Assembly: GCF_021026375.1 (NCBI RefSeq)
Contig: NZ_JAJNDB010000001.1
Span: forward strand, 248,001-312,000
From: Actinomycetospora endophytica
GTDB taxonomy: Bacteria; Actinomycetota; Actinomycetes; Mycobacteriales; Pseudonocardiaceae
DNA: 64,000 nt
Direction of reading: 5' to 3'
In this document: positions 34,265 to 42,649 of the stretch, one piece after another
Position numbering within the stretch: position 1 is the first letter of the stretch
Layout: every line of letters starts with the position of its first letter
Position numbers and translations under genes: made by a program
Notes under the pieces: generated by a model
The model's database searches: none
What the model was told of the DNA's origin: nothing
Seen by the model: only the letters and a program-made list of their open reading frames with translations

Positions 34265-34906
34265 TCAGCGGTTCGCGGGCCGCGTGCCGTCCGAGTCCGG
34301 GAGACGCCAGAAGTCGCCGAGGAACCGGAGGACGCTGCTGAGCGCGGTGGACGGCGTCGGCTCCCGCGACGGTTCGGGGCCGCTGCGGAGCTGCTTCGTC
34401 GAGCGGTGCCGACCGTGACGGAGGCTCCGCGGACCACCGACCGGGGCGTGATCGCCCGGCTGCTCCACGGTGTCGTCGGACAGCGCCGGCGCCGGCTCCT
34501 CGATCGGGGCCGGCTCGACGACGTACTCGTCGGGCCACTCGATCCACACCGGCTCCATGAGCCGGATCGATACCCACTGGTTGTCCTGGGTCAGGGTCGC
34601 GACCTCGACGGCCGGCACCCGGAAGGCCGCCGCGAATCGTTCGGTCTGCTTCGCGAAGTCGCCCGGTAACTGGCCCGGTCGGAGCTTCACCGAGAACCGC
34701 GCCGGGACGGAGTCGAGGGTGATCGCGCCGACCAGCGGGGTCTGGAGGATCGGACCGGGCGGAGGGATCACCTGCGAGAGGTGGGTGACCAGACAGACGT
34801 TGGTCCAGACGTTCCTGATCTCGCGTTCGGTGGCTGCCACTTCCCGGCGGTGCCATTCACGATCGGCCCGACTCGCCCCGGGCGGCAGTGGAGGAATGAC
34901 CCACAT
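34265..34906 (-). CDS. Orphan TraB/FtsK-type N-terminal domain protein
   Basis: A 213-residue protein. After a short helix comes VWTNVCLVTHLSQVIPPPGP, then FSVKLRPGQLPGDFAKQTERFAAAFRVPAVEV and VSIRLMEP. This pattern (Trp near start, xVxLxPGQxPxDF, then a lone strand) is seen just before the motor of actinobacterial FtsK/TraB transfer ATPases. The motor is absent; the second half is disordered and basic. It could be a remnant of a conjugative element or an independent gene. ATG at 34906 behind GGGGG. Identification tentative. Confidence 0.45.
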   Translation of the reverse strand: MWVIPPLPPGASRADREWHRREVAATEREIRNVWTNVCLVTHLSQVIPPPGPILQTPLVGAITLDSVPARFSVKLRPGQLPGDFAKQTERFAAAFRVPAVEVATLTQDNQWVSIRLMEPVWIEWPDEYVVEPAPIEEPAPALSDDTVEQPGDHAPVGGPRSLRHGRHRSTKQLRSGPEPSREPTPSTALSSVLRFLGDFWRLPDSDGTRPANR

Positions 34907-35108
34907 GATCCTGACCCCCTGACTCCTCACGCATCCCGACATCCGGGCTGCCGAAAGGCGGAGAACCCGTCGTTCTCCGACGGATCTCCTCATGGACGAA
35001 AGTAGCCCGCGAAATTGCTGCGGTATGTAGTCACATCGGCTCGTCCGCCGTCACGAACGGCCTATCGAGGCCGTGCCGGGCGATTCGGGTCGCCGTGAGC
35101 GGCCCCGG

Positions 35109-37037
35109 TCAGCCGCGGCACGGTGCGCCCCAGATCCCGGCCCGGGCGCGCTGGGCGTCGCGTTGTTCACGGACGAAGACCGGGTCGTACCAGAGCGGCC
35201 GGGCGGTCGATCGGGCCGCGTAGCCCCCCAGCAGCGCGGCGTCGGTGTAGGAGAGCTCCGAGGGCAGCACGACGTAGGCCAGCCGGCGGCCCTGGTCGTC
35301 GACCGGCGGGATCGTGGGGTCGGGCACCAGGGTGACCGTCTGCCCGTCGAGGGTGTCCTCGGCGAAGTCCAGGGCCGCGTCCCGCCCACAGCCGGTGGGT
35401 GCTTCGAGCCCCAGTACGGACACCGTGGCGTCCTGCCCGGCGATCGAGACGGTGACGGTCTGCGCGTCCTGGACCGCGACGACCCGGCCGATGACCGTGA
35501 GGCCGACGGGCGGCGGCGCCGGTGTCACCGCCGGCGGAGGGGCGCTCCGCAGGAGGGGACCCGGGCCGAGGGTGACCACGCCGGCCATGGCGGCGGCGCC
35601 GAGCAGCGCACCCGCGGCGACCAGGGTCCCCCCGACAAGCGCCGGCGCCCGGTGCACCCGACGGCGGAGCCGGAACGGCCCCCATCGGCGTCGGGCGGCG
35701 CGGACCGCCTGGCGGGCGAAGGTCGCGGCGATCAGGCCGATGCCGGCCGGCGGGAGCAGGAGCAGCAGCACCTGCACCACCCCGAGACAACCGGTGGTGA
35801 CCTGTCCCGCCTCGAAGGCGGCCACGGTGGCGGCGACCATCTGCCGCAGCGCGCTGACCAGCGCCGGCACCAGCGCCGGCAGCATGATCAGGAAGACGGT
35901 CAGCCAGGCCAGCAGGGTGGGCACGACGAGCAGCACCCACACGGTGATGACGCGCCGGGTCCAGGGCTTGAGCTCGAGAACCTCGCGGGGGGTCGGCCGA
36001 CCCGGCCACAGGCCGGCGATCACGGGGCCCAGGCGGCTGAACAGGTCGGGGACGCCAACGAGGTCGGCGAGGATGTAGTAGCCGTCGAGGCGGATCGAGG
36101 GCAGGAACTGCCAGAGGGTCTCGAAGTGCCAGAGCGCGAGGGCGACCAGGATCCAGCCCGACCCGGTGCCCAGGTACGCGCCGGCCATCGCGGCCATCAC
36201 GACCGCGTTGAAGTACACGCCCCCCAGGTCGGTGCGGAGTCGTCCGCCGCGCCCGAGCCGGTAGGCGTCGGTCACCGTCGAGTACAGCGCCGGCCAGACC
36301 ACGTAGATCCCGAAGCCCATGACCCCGGGCTCGGCGCCGCCGTAGCGGCACGCCGTGACGTGCCCCCACTCGTGGATCATCCCCGCGACCAGGATCACCC
36401 CGAGGACGAGCAGCGTGAGCCCGGGGCGGGACACGAGCGCCTCGGCCGCGGGGAACATCTGCCCCAGCCCCCCGCGGGCGATCACCACCCCGTCCAGGGC
36501 GAGGAAGCTCGTGAGCATCACCGCCACGACGGGCGGCCAGTACATCGGGCGCAGCAGACCCGCCACAGCGTTGACCACCCGCGGCGGGATCACCGGCAGC
36601 CGGTACCTCAGCATCAGCAGGGGATCCGGCCGGGTCGGGCTCTCCGGGGCCGCGCCGCGCGGGGCGTCGGTGACGGCAGGGGCGACGATGCCGGGCGGGC
36701 GGAGCTTCTCCTCGAGCAGGAAGGACACCTGCTCGGGGGTCAGCTCGCGGTCGAGCTCCCGGCCCACCGCCGCGGCGAGGGCGTCGTGGTCGCGGCGACC
36801 GTCCAGATGGGCGGCGAGCACGTAGAGCAGCTGCGACAGCTGGGCGACCTGCCCGTCGGCGCGCCGCACGATGTACTTCGGTTCGCGGAAGCCCGAGCCC
36901 TGGTACTCCCCGATCAGCTCGGTGCCCTCGGCCAGCCGTGGGATCACGGCCGTGACCGACTCCCCGATATCCGCCGCCTCGTCCGAACCCCTCGCGATCG
37001 GCCCCGTCGCGGTGTCTGTCGCAAGGTGGGTGGACAC
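35109..37037 (-). CDS. Membrane M50 metalloprotease with possible RRE-like N-terminus and SNase-like C-terminus
   Basis: A 642-residue protein. Residues about 40-120 carry YIVRRADGQVAQLSQLLYVLAAHLDG and LTPEQVSFLLEEKL, resembling PqqD/RRE peptide-binding winged helices. About ten membrane helices follow with the site-2-protease motif HEWGH (helix VILVAGMIHEWGHV) and the third ligand LDGYYILADL. After a last helix, the exterior 120 residues align with the staphylococcal nuclease fold (RVVAVQDAQTVTVSIAGQ, LEAP, DDQGRRLAYVV) but lack some catalytic residues. GTG behind GGGAGG. It follows the Gly-rich peptide gene, its probable substrate. Confidence 0.8.
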   Translation of the reverse strand: MSTHLATDTATGPIARGSDEAADIGESVTAVIPRLAEGTELIGEYQGSGFREPKYIVRRADGQVAQLSQLLYVLAAHLDGRRDHDALAAAVGRELDRELTPEQVSFLLEEKLRPPGIVAPAVTDAPRGAAPESPTRPDPLLMLRYRLPVIPPRVVNAVAGLLRPMYWPPVVAVMLTSFLALDGVVIARGGLGQMFPAAEALVSRPGLTLLVLGVILVAGMIHEWGHVTACRYGGAEPGVMGFGIYVVWPALYSTVTDAYRLGRGGRLRTDLGGVYFNAVVMAAMAGAYLGTGSGWILVALALWHFETLWQFLPSIRLDGYYILADLVGVPDLFSRLGPVIAGLWPGRPTPREVLELKPWTRRVITVWVLLVVPTLLAWLTVFLIMLPALVPALVSALRQMVAATVAAFEAGQVTTGCLGVVQVLLLLLPPAGIGLIAATFARQAVRAARRRWGPFRLRRRVHRAPALVGGTLVAAGALLGAAAMAGVVTLGPGPLLRSAPPPAVTPAPPPVGLTVIGRVVAVQDAQTVTVSIAGQDATVSVLGLEAPTGCGRDAALDFAEDTLDGQTVTLVPDPTIPPVDDQGRRLAYVVLPSELSYTDAALLGGYAARSTARPLWYDPVFVREQRDAQRARAGIWGAPCRG

Positions 37038-37077
37038 GACGGCCTCCCGGTGGCGGTCGGACTTCTACGGAACGGAC

Positions 37078-37114
37078 GCGGGAGGGGCGCCGAATGGGGT
37101 GGCGCCCCTCCCGC
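37078..37114 (-). terminator. Perfect 14-bp hairpin between the peptide and protease genes
   Basis: Arms GCGGGAGGGGCGCC (37078-37091) and GGCGCCCCTCCCGC (37101-37114), nine-base loop. It lies after the peptide stop and before the protease start on the minus strand, without a T-tract. An attenuator or RNA-stabilising stem letting the peptide exceed the enzyme is plausible. Confidence 0.65.
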
Positions 37115-37181
37115 CGCCCGGGCCCTGAGGCCGGACAGAAGGCGTTGACCGAACAGACCTGGCCGAGTCAGCGCCCGGAGA

Positions 37182-37436
37182 TCACCAGCCCTTGTGGACG
37201 TTGACCTGGCTGGCGTGGCCGCCGTTGCCGCCGTTGCCGCCGTTGCCGCCGTTGCCGGCGTTGTTGGTCTGGTGGCCGCCCACGTTGATGTTGAGCAGGT
37301 TCACGCCGATCCCGCCGTTGCCGCCCTTGCCGCCGGCGCCGCCGGCGCCGCCGGTGATGGCGGTCATCAGCGTGCGTGCGGGCAGCAGCTCGACCCGTGC
37401 GTCGTCGAGCTCGGCTGCGCTGAGTGCCTGAGACAT
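37182..37436 (-). CDS. Gly/Asn-rich small peptide, candidate RiPP-like precursor
   Basis: An 84-residue peptide. Residues 1-28 form a leader-like, partly helical segment (MSQALSAAELDDARVELLPA then RTLMTAIT); from 29 on it is GGAGGAGGKGGNGG, an Asn-rich centre (NLLNINVGGHQTNN) and a run of four NGG units, ending HKGW. There is no Cys and little Ser/Thr, so azole or lanthionine chemistry is unlikely. A near-consensus ribosome site (AAGGAGG, five bases before ATG) implies high expression. It sits between a LuxR regulator and a membrane protease. A PGRS-like surface peptide is the alternative. Confidence 0.75.
   Translation of the reverse strand: MSQALSAAELDDARVELLPARTLMTAITGGAGGAGGKGGNGGIGVNLLNINVGGHQTNNAGNGGNGGNGGNGGHASQVNVHKGW
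37218..37262. repeat. Five tandem 9-bp units in the peptide gene
   Basis: GCCGCCGTT repeats with one changed unit at the 3' end (37254-37262). It encodes the NGG run of the peptide on the minus strand and could expand or contract by slippage. Confidence 0.85.
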
Positions 37437-37594
37437 CCGGTCCTCCTTGACATCGGCCCCCCAGGGCCGGGGATGGAGAACAGACCGGCATTCCGCCCAT
37501 TCGCGCGGATCTCCGGCCTCTCCCCGTGGTCCGCCGGATCGGCTCTCGACCGTCCGGCGAGACCATCGTGGAAAGGGCTGCCGAGATCGGAATC

Positions 37595-37607
37595 AGTAGT
37601 TCCTACT
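37595..37607. promoter_or_regulatory. Short inverted repeat upstream of the peptide gene
   Basis: AGTAG-TTC-CTACT lies about 160 bases upstream of the peptide start, in the gap after the LuxR-type regulator; CTACTCA recurs at 37656. The form is compatible with a LuxR/NarL-type site, but the arms are short. Confidence 0.35.
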
Positions 37608-37659
37608 CAATTCCCGCGCGAAGCGGACCTACCCGACCGGCGAGACGGACCGCCACTAC

Positions 37660-40326
37660 TCACCCGGTCCCCCCGGTACCCAATGGGTCCGCCCCGGACG
37701 ATCGCGCCGATCGGCTCCGGGATGCGAGGGCGTCCGCGAGGTCGGCGCGACGGTGGATCGCGAGCTTGGTGAACACCTTGACCAGCTGGTTCTCCACGGT
37801 GCGCACCGAGCGGTGCTGGCCGTCGGCGATCGCCCGGTTGCTCAGCCCGCGGGCCGCCAGGACCGCGACCTCGTACTCGCGCCGGGTCAGTGCCTCGGGG
37901 CCCACGGGCTGCGGTTCGGAACCGGGTGGGTCCGGTTCCCGGGCCGGGCCCGACCGTGCGGCGGAAGGCCCGCCCGTGCCGGCCCGAGCACGCGCGGCGT
38001 GGTCCCGTGCGACACCGGCGAGGCGGCCGCAGCCCAGCCGCGCGAAGGCCGCGGCGACCTCGTCGAGGGCGTCGACGTCGTCGTCGAGCAGGCCGCGGGC
38101 GTGGTCGAGGTACAGCCCGCCGACCGGGCCGTCCAGGTCCGCGGCCAGTTCGGCCAGACGATCGAGCGCCGTGTCGTCGGCGCCGAGACAGACCGCGGCG
38201 TGCAGCGCGCGGGCCTCCGAGCCCACCAGGCCCATCCCCGCGGCGCTCGACGCGGCCTGCCACGCCAGGTGGACGGCGTCGGGGTGGTCGGCGGCACGGG
38301 CGCGCCAGGCGCGGGCCAGGAGCGCCTCGGGTTCGGACACCGTGTTCAGGGGGGCCGGCGCGGGCGGGTCGCCGGGGACGGTGGCGCCGGTCTGGCCCAA
38401 CCACGCGGCCGACAGCGGAAGGCACCCGATCGGATCGCGGTCCCCGAGCTCGAGACAGGCCTCGGTCAGCCGGTGCACCGCCTCCTGGGCACGACCGGCC
38501 GCCGACGCGAGCGCCCCGCGGTGCATGACCGCCACGCCGTCCGCGCCCGACGCGGCACCGGCGAGCTGACGTTCGTGCCACTGTTCCGCGAGGTGCTCCG
38601 CGTCCGACACGCGCCCGGCCGTCCAGAGCGCGAGCAGCCGAGCGTGCATCAGCAGGATCCGGCGGAGGGCGGACTCCGGTTCGGACGGCTGCTCCTCCAG
38701 GGTCGCGGACGCCCGCTCGGCCGCGCGGCCCGCTTCGCCGCTCCGACCGGTCAGCGCCAGCCCCAGCGCCTCGGCCACTGCCGCCCACGCCGCGGCATCG
38801 GGTCCTGCGTCCGGCGCGGCGATGACGTCGGCGGCGTCGCGGAGGGCCTGACGGGGGCGGCCGCGGAGGGCGGCGAACACGGCCCGGAGGGCACGCGGTG
38901 CCCAGCGCGGGACGCCGGCGGGTCCGTGTGCGCCGACCAGCGTCGCCTCGGCGGCTCCCGGGCGGTGATCGAGGAAGAAGAGGGTGAGCGCGCGCGAACC
39001 GGCGAGCCGGGCGCGCTCGACACCCGTTCCGAGCAGGGCGGACGCGCGGTCGGCGTGCTCGGCGGACTCCCCGCGACGACCCTGCCAGCGCAGTGCCTCG
39101 AGCAGCGCCAGGTGGGCGTCCAGCCCGGCCCCCACGTCGATGGCCTCGTGGGCCAGCCGCTCGGCCAGATCGTGGTCGAACGCGGCGTTGGCCTCGCGCG
39201 CGGCGACGGTGAGCAGCGCCGGGTCCCGTCCCGGGTGGTCACTGTCGAGCAGCAGGGACCCGATCCGGAGTCGGTCGCCGGTCCGACGAGGCCGGTCGCC
39301 GGCGGTCCGGGCCCGCGGGGCGTGCGTCGTGGCGTCGCGGACCTCGAGCAGACGTCGGCGTAACCGTCGGCCTCCGACCTGCGGCATCCCGGCTGCCACG
39401 ACGTCGGCGTAGAGCGGATGCATCAGCCGCGCACGGCTCCGTCGACCGTCGCTGTCCACGGTGACCAGTCGCCGCCGTTCCAGCTCCGCCACCGCCTCCA
39501 CGCCGACGAGCTTCACCAGCTCGGCCGCGGACAGCGGTCCGTCGAGAGCGAGTAGTTCCAGGGCCGTCCGCTCCGTCGGGTCCAGCGGTCCCCATCGGGC
39601 GCGCACCGTCTCGGCCAGCCGGGGCGGCACCTCCGGACGGCGGGTGCAGAGCCACACCCCGTCGGGTGCGGCGATCCCGCCGTCCGAGAGCGCCGCGGCG
39701 ATCACCTCCCGCAGGTACATCGGGTTGCCGCGGCAGAGCTGCCAGAGGTGACGGCTGGTCCGGCTGCCGACGATCGGGCCCAGCACCGCACCGATCAGCT
39801 CGTCGGTCCGGCCCCGGGACAGCGGAGCCAGCTCCAGCCGGGTCCCCAGCCCGTCCTTCCACAGTCCCGACAGGGTCTCGGGGACCGGGCCGTCGCACGG
39901 CACCGTCAGGAGCAGGGACGCGGCCGCACCCAGGGCGAGGTTGTGCACCAGGGTCAGGGAGAGTTCGTCGAGCAGGTGCGCATCGTCGATCCCGATCACC
40001 ACCGGCCCGCTCCCCCGGCCGACGCCGAGCAGCGTCGCCGCCTCGCGCACCAGGCTCAGGGGACGCATGGTGGGGTCGAGAGCGGGCAGCAGGTGGGCGA
40101 ACGCCCCGAGCGGTACGTCACCCGCGGCGCCGGTGCCGACGGTCCACGTCGTCGGGCGTCCGTCCCGGCGGGCGGCCTCGAGCGCCTCGGACAACAGCCG
40201 CGACCGGCCCAGTCCCGCGGACCCGGCGACGATCACCGTGCCCGGACGCCCGCTCCGCCACGCCTGGGTCAGGGCCGACAACTCGTCCTGTCGCCCGATC
40301 AGCGGCCAGTGAATGCCGCTCATCAT
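37660..40326 (-). CDS. LAL-type large ATP-binding LuxR regulator
   Basis: An 888-residue one-component regulator. The N-terminal STAND-like ATPase has a Walker A segment AGSAGLGRSRLL, with Arg where Lys is expected, and Walker B VVIGIDDAHLLDELS. A helical repeat region (about 330-800) follows, and the C-terminus is a LuxR HTH (LTRREYEVAVLAARGLSNRAI, then VRTVENQLVKVFTKL). The changed Walker Lys may weaken ATP hydrolysis. It is upstream of and co-directional with the Gly-rich peptide and protease genes (223-base gap), so it is their likely activator. ATG at 40326 is chosen among close starts. Confidence 0.85.
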   Translation of the reverse strand: MMSGIHWPLIGRQDELSALTQAWRSGRPGTVIVAGSAGLGRSRLLSEALEAARRDGRPTTWTVGTGAAGDVPLGAFAHLLPALDPTMRPLSLVREAATLLGVGRGSGPVVIGIDDAHLLDELSLTLVHNLALGAAASLLLTVPCDGPVPETLSGLWKDGLGTRLELAPLSRGRTDELIGAVLGPIVGSRTSRHLWQLCRGNPMYLREVIAAALSDGGIAAPDGVWLCTRRPEVPPRLAETVRARWGPLDPTERTALELLALDGPLSAAELVKLVGVEAVAELERRRLVTVDSDGRRSRARLMHPLYADVVAAGMPQVGGRRLRRRLLEVRDATTHAPRARTAGDRPRRTGDRLRIGSLLLDSDHPGRDPALLTVAAREANAAFDHDLAERLAHEAIDVGAGLDAHLALLEALRWQGRRGESAEHADRASALLGTGVERARLAGSRALTLFFLDHRPGAAEATLVGAHGPAGVPRWAPRALRAVFAALRGRPRQALRDAADVIAAPDAGPDAAAWAAVAEALGLALTGRSGEAGRAAERASATLEEQPSEPESALRRILLMHARLLALWTAGRVSDAEHLAEQWHERQLAGAASGADGVAVMHRGALASAAGRAQEAVHRLTEACLELGDRDPIGCLPLSAAWLGQTGATVPGDPPAPAPLNTVSEPEALLARAWRARAADHPDAVHLAWQAASSAAGMGLVGSEARALHAAVCLGADDTALDRLAELAADLDGPVGGLYLDHARGLLDDDVDALDEVAAAFARLGCGRLAGVARDHAARARAGTGGPSAARSGPAREPDPPGSEPQPVGPEALTRREYEVAVLAARGLSNRAIADGQHRSVRTVENQLVKVFTKLAIHRRADLADALASRSRSARSSGADPLGTGGTG

Positions 40327-40989
40327 TCCGGCCCACCCCTGACTCCGCACCCGCCCCCGAATGGTCTACCGTGATTGCTCACTGTGAACTCCCCCCGATT
40401 CACTGAAATGTTCGGCGCCCCACGACCCCCCAGTCCGCGGACGCCTTGTCGGCCTCACTCCCGACCTCGATTCGAACCGTCGCACGATCGCGGTTCGGCA
40501 CTGTGGGAGATTCTCAGATAATCGCGCTGCGGCATACCCGTCCGGTCCGAATGCTGACGATTACCGGTACCGGACGGCGACTTTGCGGACCGCAAAGACC
40601 GATCGCGTCGTCCGGTGCCCGACAACGGCGTCATGCACGGGGCCGCTCTTCCGCGAGTAACTGTGGACCGAGGGGTCGGAATGGACCGTCCGAATGGGGA
40701 CGACCTTCGACCCGAACGCGATATCCTCTGAACGCACTGGTGGACCGACTGTGCCGGCCGAGCGCGGAGGGACGGCGCCCCGGCCCGGCCACCCCGGTCG
40801 CCGCCATTCGCACGACCTCGGGATCCGGTTCGGCCGTGCCGATCATCCGTCCTCGGTCGAATGCGTCGGGAGGCTCGTGTGATTCCCGTGAAGAAAACCC
40901 GGCGAAAATTCCTCTGAACGATTCTCCGGTCTCGTGCGGATGTGCAGCACACCCGGCGGCGAGGCCGGGGCGACCAGGGGAGTCACGAG
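40327..40989. promoter_or_regulatory. 663-bp divergent intergenic region with two palindromes
   Basis: No supported gene before the mini-ORF at 40940. GC is visibly lower than in coding parts. CCGGTACCGG (40564-40573) is a perfect palindrome, and CTTTGCGG-A-CCGCAAAG (40581-40597) a perfect 17-base inverted repeat eight bases on. They lie about 240 bases upstream of the LuxR-type gene and may be operators. Confidence 0.45.
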
Positions 40990-40993
40990 ATGA
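40940..40993 (+). CDS. Met-Cys leader mini-ORF
   Basis: Seventeen codons, MCSTPGGEAGATRGVTR, ending in TGA that overlaps the ATG of the surface protein gene (ATGA). The block from CGTGCGGATGTGCAG to GGCCGGGG reappears at 60.84 kb before another exported protein, there encoding MCRTLGDQAGADEGAP. No ribosome site precedes the ATG, so a leaderless start is possible. It may couple translation of the downstream gene. Confidence 0.5.
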   Translation: MCSTPGGEAGATRGVTR

Positions 40994-41805
40994 AGTTCCG
41001 CAGCATGGCCGTAGCGGGGGTGGCCGCCCTCGCGCTCACCGGGATCGGTTCCGGTATCGCCGTCGCCCAGGCGGGTCCGCCGCCGGTCGCGACGATCCCG
41101 AGCCTGACCGGACAGAGCACCTCGGTGAAGCTCGACTCCGGGTTCACCGGCGCGCTGAAGTCCCTGGACGTGACCCCGGCGCCCACGGGCACCGCGACGG
41201 TCACCGACGGGACGGCGAAGTTCCCGATCACCGGCGGCAACGTCACCGTCTACAAGCCGGGCGAGGTCACCCCCTACGTCCAGGGGATGATCATGCACGA
41301 CGGGTCCGGCCTGAGCCTGACCAAGGGCAGCACCAAGGTCACCCTCGAGAACTTCGTGATCGACCCGGGCCAGCCCGCCACGCTCAAGGGCAAGGTCTCC
41401 GCCAACGGCACCACCGTGGCCGACTCCGTCACGCTGTTCGACCTCGACGGGTCCACGCTGAAGCCGATCACGACCGACGCCGCCGCGGGCACCGCGACGC
41501 TGACCGGCACCACCGTGCGCCTGTCCGCCGACGCCGCTTCAGCCCTGAACAAGGCGTTCTCCACCGACGCGATCAAGGGCGGCACCACGGTCGGCATCGC
41601 GACGATCGTCGTGAACCTGCCCGGCAAGGGCGGCAGCGCCGCCGCCATGCCGGGCGCGATGCCCACCGGCGGCGCCCAGACCGGCGGCGGCAGCACCGCC
41701 ACCGGCGGGGTCGACCCGACGCTGCTCGCCGGCGGCGTGCTGGTCCTGGCGGTGGCGGGCGGCGCGCTCGTCGTCGTCCGGCGCCGCTCCGCCGAGCGGA
41801 GCTGA
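40990..41805 (+). CDS. Secreted cell-surface protein with C-terminal anchor
   Basis: A 271-residue protein. A signal peptide (AVAGVAALALTGIGSGIAVAQA) leads to a beta-rich domain (LDSGFTGALKSLDVTPAP, FPITGGNVTVY, GSGLSLTKGSTKVTLENFVID). A Gly/Thr-rich linker precedes a hydrophobic helix (LLAGGVLVLAVAGGALVVV) and RRR, the layout of a sortase substrate, though no LPxTG is present; the nearest is MPTGG. The class F sortase gene follows 87 bases later. GGGGAG seven bases before ATG. The domain recurs in actinobacteria but its ligand is unknown to me. Confidence 0.78.
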   Translation: MKFRSMAVAGVAALALTGIGSGIAVAQAGPPPVATIPSLTGQSTSVKLDSGFTGALKSLDVTPAPTGTATVTDGTAKFPITGGNVTVYKPGEVTPYVQGMIMHDGSGLSLTKGSTKVTLENFVIDPGQPATLKGKVSANGTTVADSVTLFDLDGSTLKPITTDAAAGTATLTGTTVRLSADAASALNKAFSTDAIKGGTTVGIATIVVNLPGKGGSAAAMPGAMPTGGAQTGGGSTATGGVDPTLLAGGVLVLAVAGGALVVVRRRSAERS

Positions 41806-41825
41806 GTCCGCACGGCACGGACGGC

Positions 41826-41857
41826 CCGGGGACCGGGTCCGCGGACCCGGTCCCCGG
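41826..41857. terminator. Perfect 32-bp palindrome between surface protein and sortase
   Basis: CCGGGGACCGGGTCC-GC-GGACCCGGTCCCCGG, with 15-bp arms, sits 20 bases after the surface protein stop. There is no T-tract. Probably an attenuating stem setting a substrate excess over sortase. Confidence 0.65.
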
Positions 41858-41892
41858 CTTCCGTCGCGACGACCGCAGGAGAGGAACCCGCC

Positions 41893-42537
41893 ATGTCACC
41901 GACCCGACGTCGAGGATGGTTCGTGGCCGTCGCCGGGCTCGCCGTCGTCGGGGTGGTCCTGGTAGTGCTGGGGCTGACGACGGGGCCGCGGGCCGCGGCT
42001 CCGGTCGCCGCGGTCGCCGACCGGGCACCGGTCACGTCGACCCCGACGCCCACGACGACGGCCGCGGCCGACCTGCCGGCGTCGCCGCCGACGCGGATCG
42101 CGATCCCCGCGATCGGGGTGGACTCGGCGGTGAACCCCGTGGGCCTCAACCCCGACGGCACCGTCGGGGTCCCCGCGCCGGGTCCCCACTACGACGAGGC
42201 CGCCTGGTACACCGGCTCGGCCACTCCAGGGCGCCCGGGACCGGCGGTCGTGCTCGGCCACATCGACTCCGCCGCCAACGGTCCGTCGGTGTTCTACCGG
42301 CTTTCCGCCCTACGACCGCTCGACGAGTTCACGATCACCCGCGCCGACGGGCGCACCGTCGTCTACCGGGTGAACTCGGTCCAGAGCTACCCGAAGGACG
42401 CGTTCCCGACGACGGCGGTGTACGGCCCGACGACGCGTCCCGAGGTCCGGCTCATCACCTGCGGCGGCCCGTTCGACTCGCAGGCCCGCTCCTACCTCGA
42501 CAACACCGTCGTCTACGCCAACCAGATCGATCCCTGA
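41893..42537 (+). CDS. Class F sortase
   Basis: A 214-residue transpeptidase. One N-terminal helix (residues 10-29) anchors it; the exterior beta-barrel has His123 (VVLGHIDS), Cys190 (RLITCGG) and Arg199 (SQARSY), the catalytic triad. Class F enzymes in actinobacteria typically lie beside a single surface substrate; here the preceding surface protein fits. ATG at 41893 with GGAGAGG upstream. It acts on the outer face of the membrane. Confidence 0.92.
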   Translation: MSPTRRRGWFVAVAGLAVVGVVLVVLGLTTGPRAAAPVAAVADRAPVTSTPTPTTTAAADLPASPPTRIAIPAIGVDSAVNPVGLNPDGTVGVPAPGPHYDEAAWYTGSATPGRPGPAVVLGHIDSAANGPSVFYRLSALRPLDEFTITRADGRTVVYRVNSVQSYPKDAFPTTAVYGPTTRPEVRLITCGGPFDSQARSYLDNTVVYANQIDP

Positions 42538-42649
42538 TCTTCGCTATGACGGCGGACGGTGCGGGTACCGGCACCGGGAGACACGTCGACGGGAGGGCGC
42601 TGGACGGTGACGGGATCCCGATCTCGGGCGGCTGGGCGACGTAGCGGGG

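Noticed and set aside
37168..37566. Alternative minus-strand frame over the Gly-rich peptide
   Set aside because: Reads as Arg/Gln repeats from the 9-bp unit and has no ribosome site, whereas the chosen frame has AAGGAGG.
40455..40952. Minus-strand frame in the 40.5-41 kb gap
   Set aside because: Composition is Arg/Ser-rich and patternless, and it overlaps the palindromes and promoter area.
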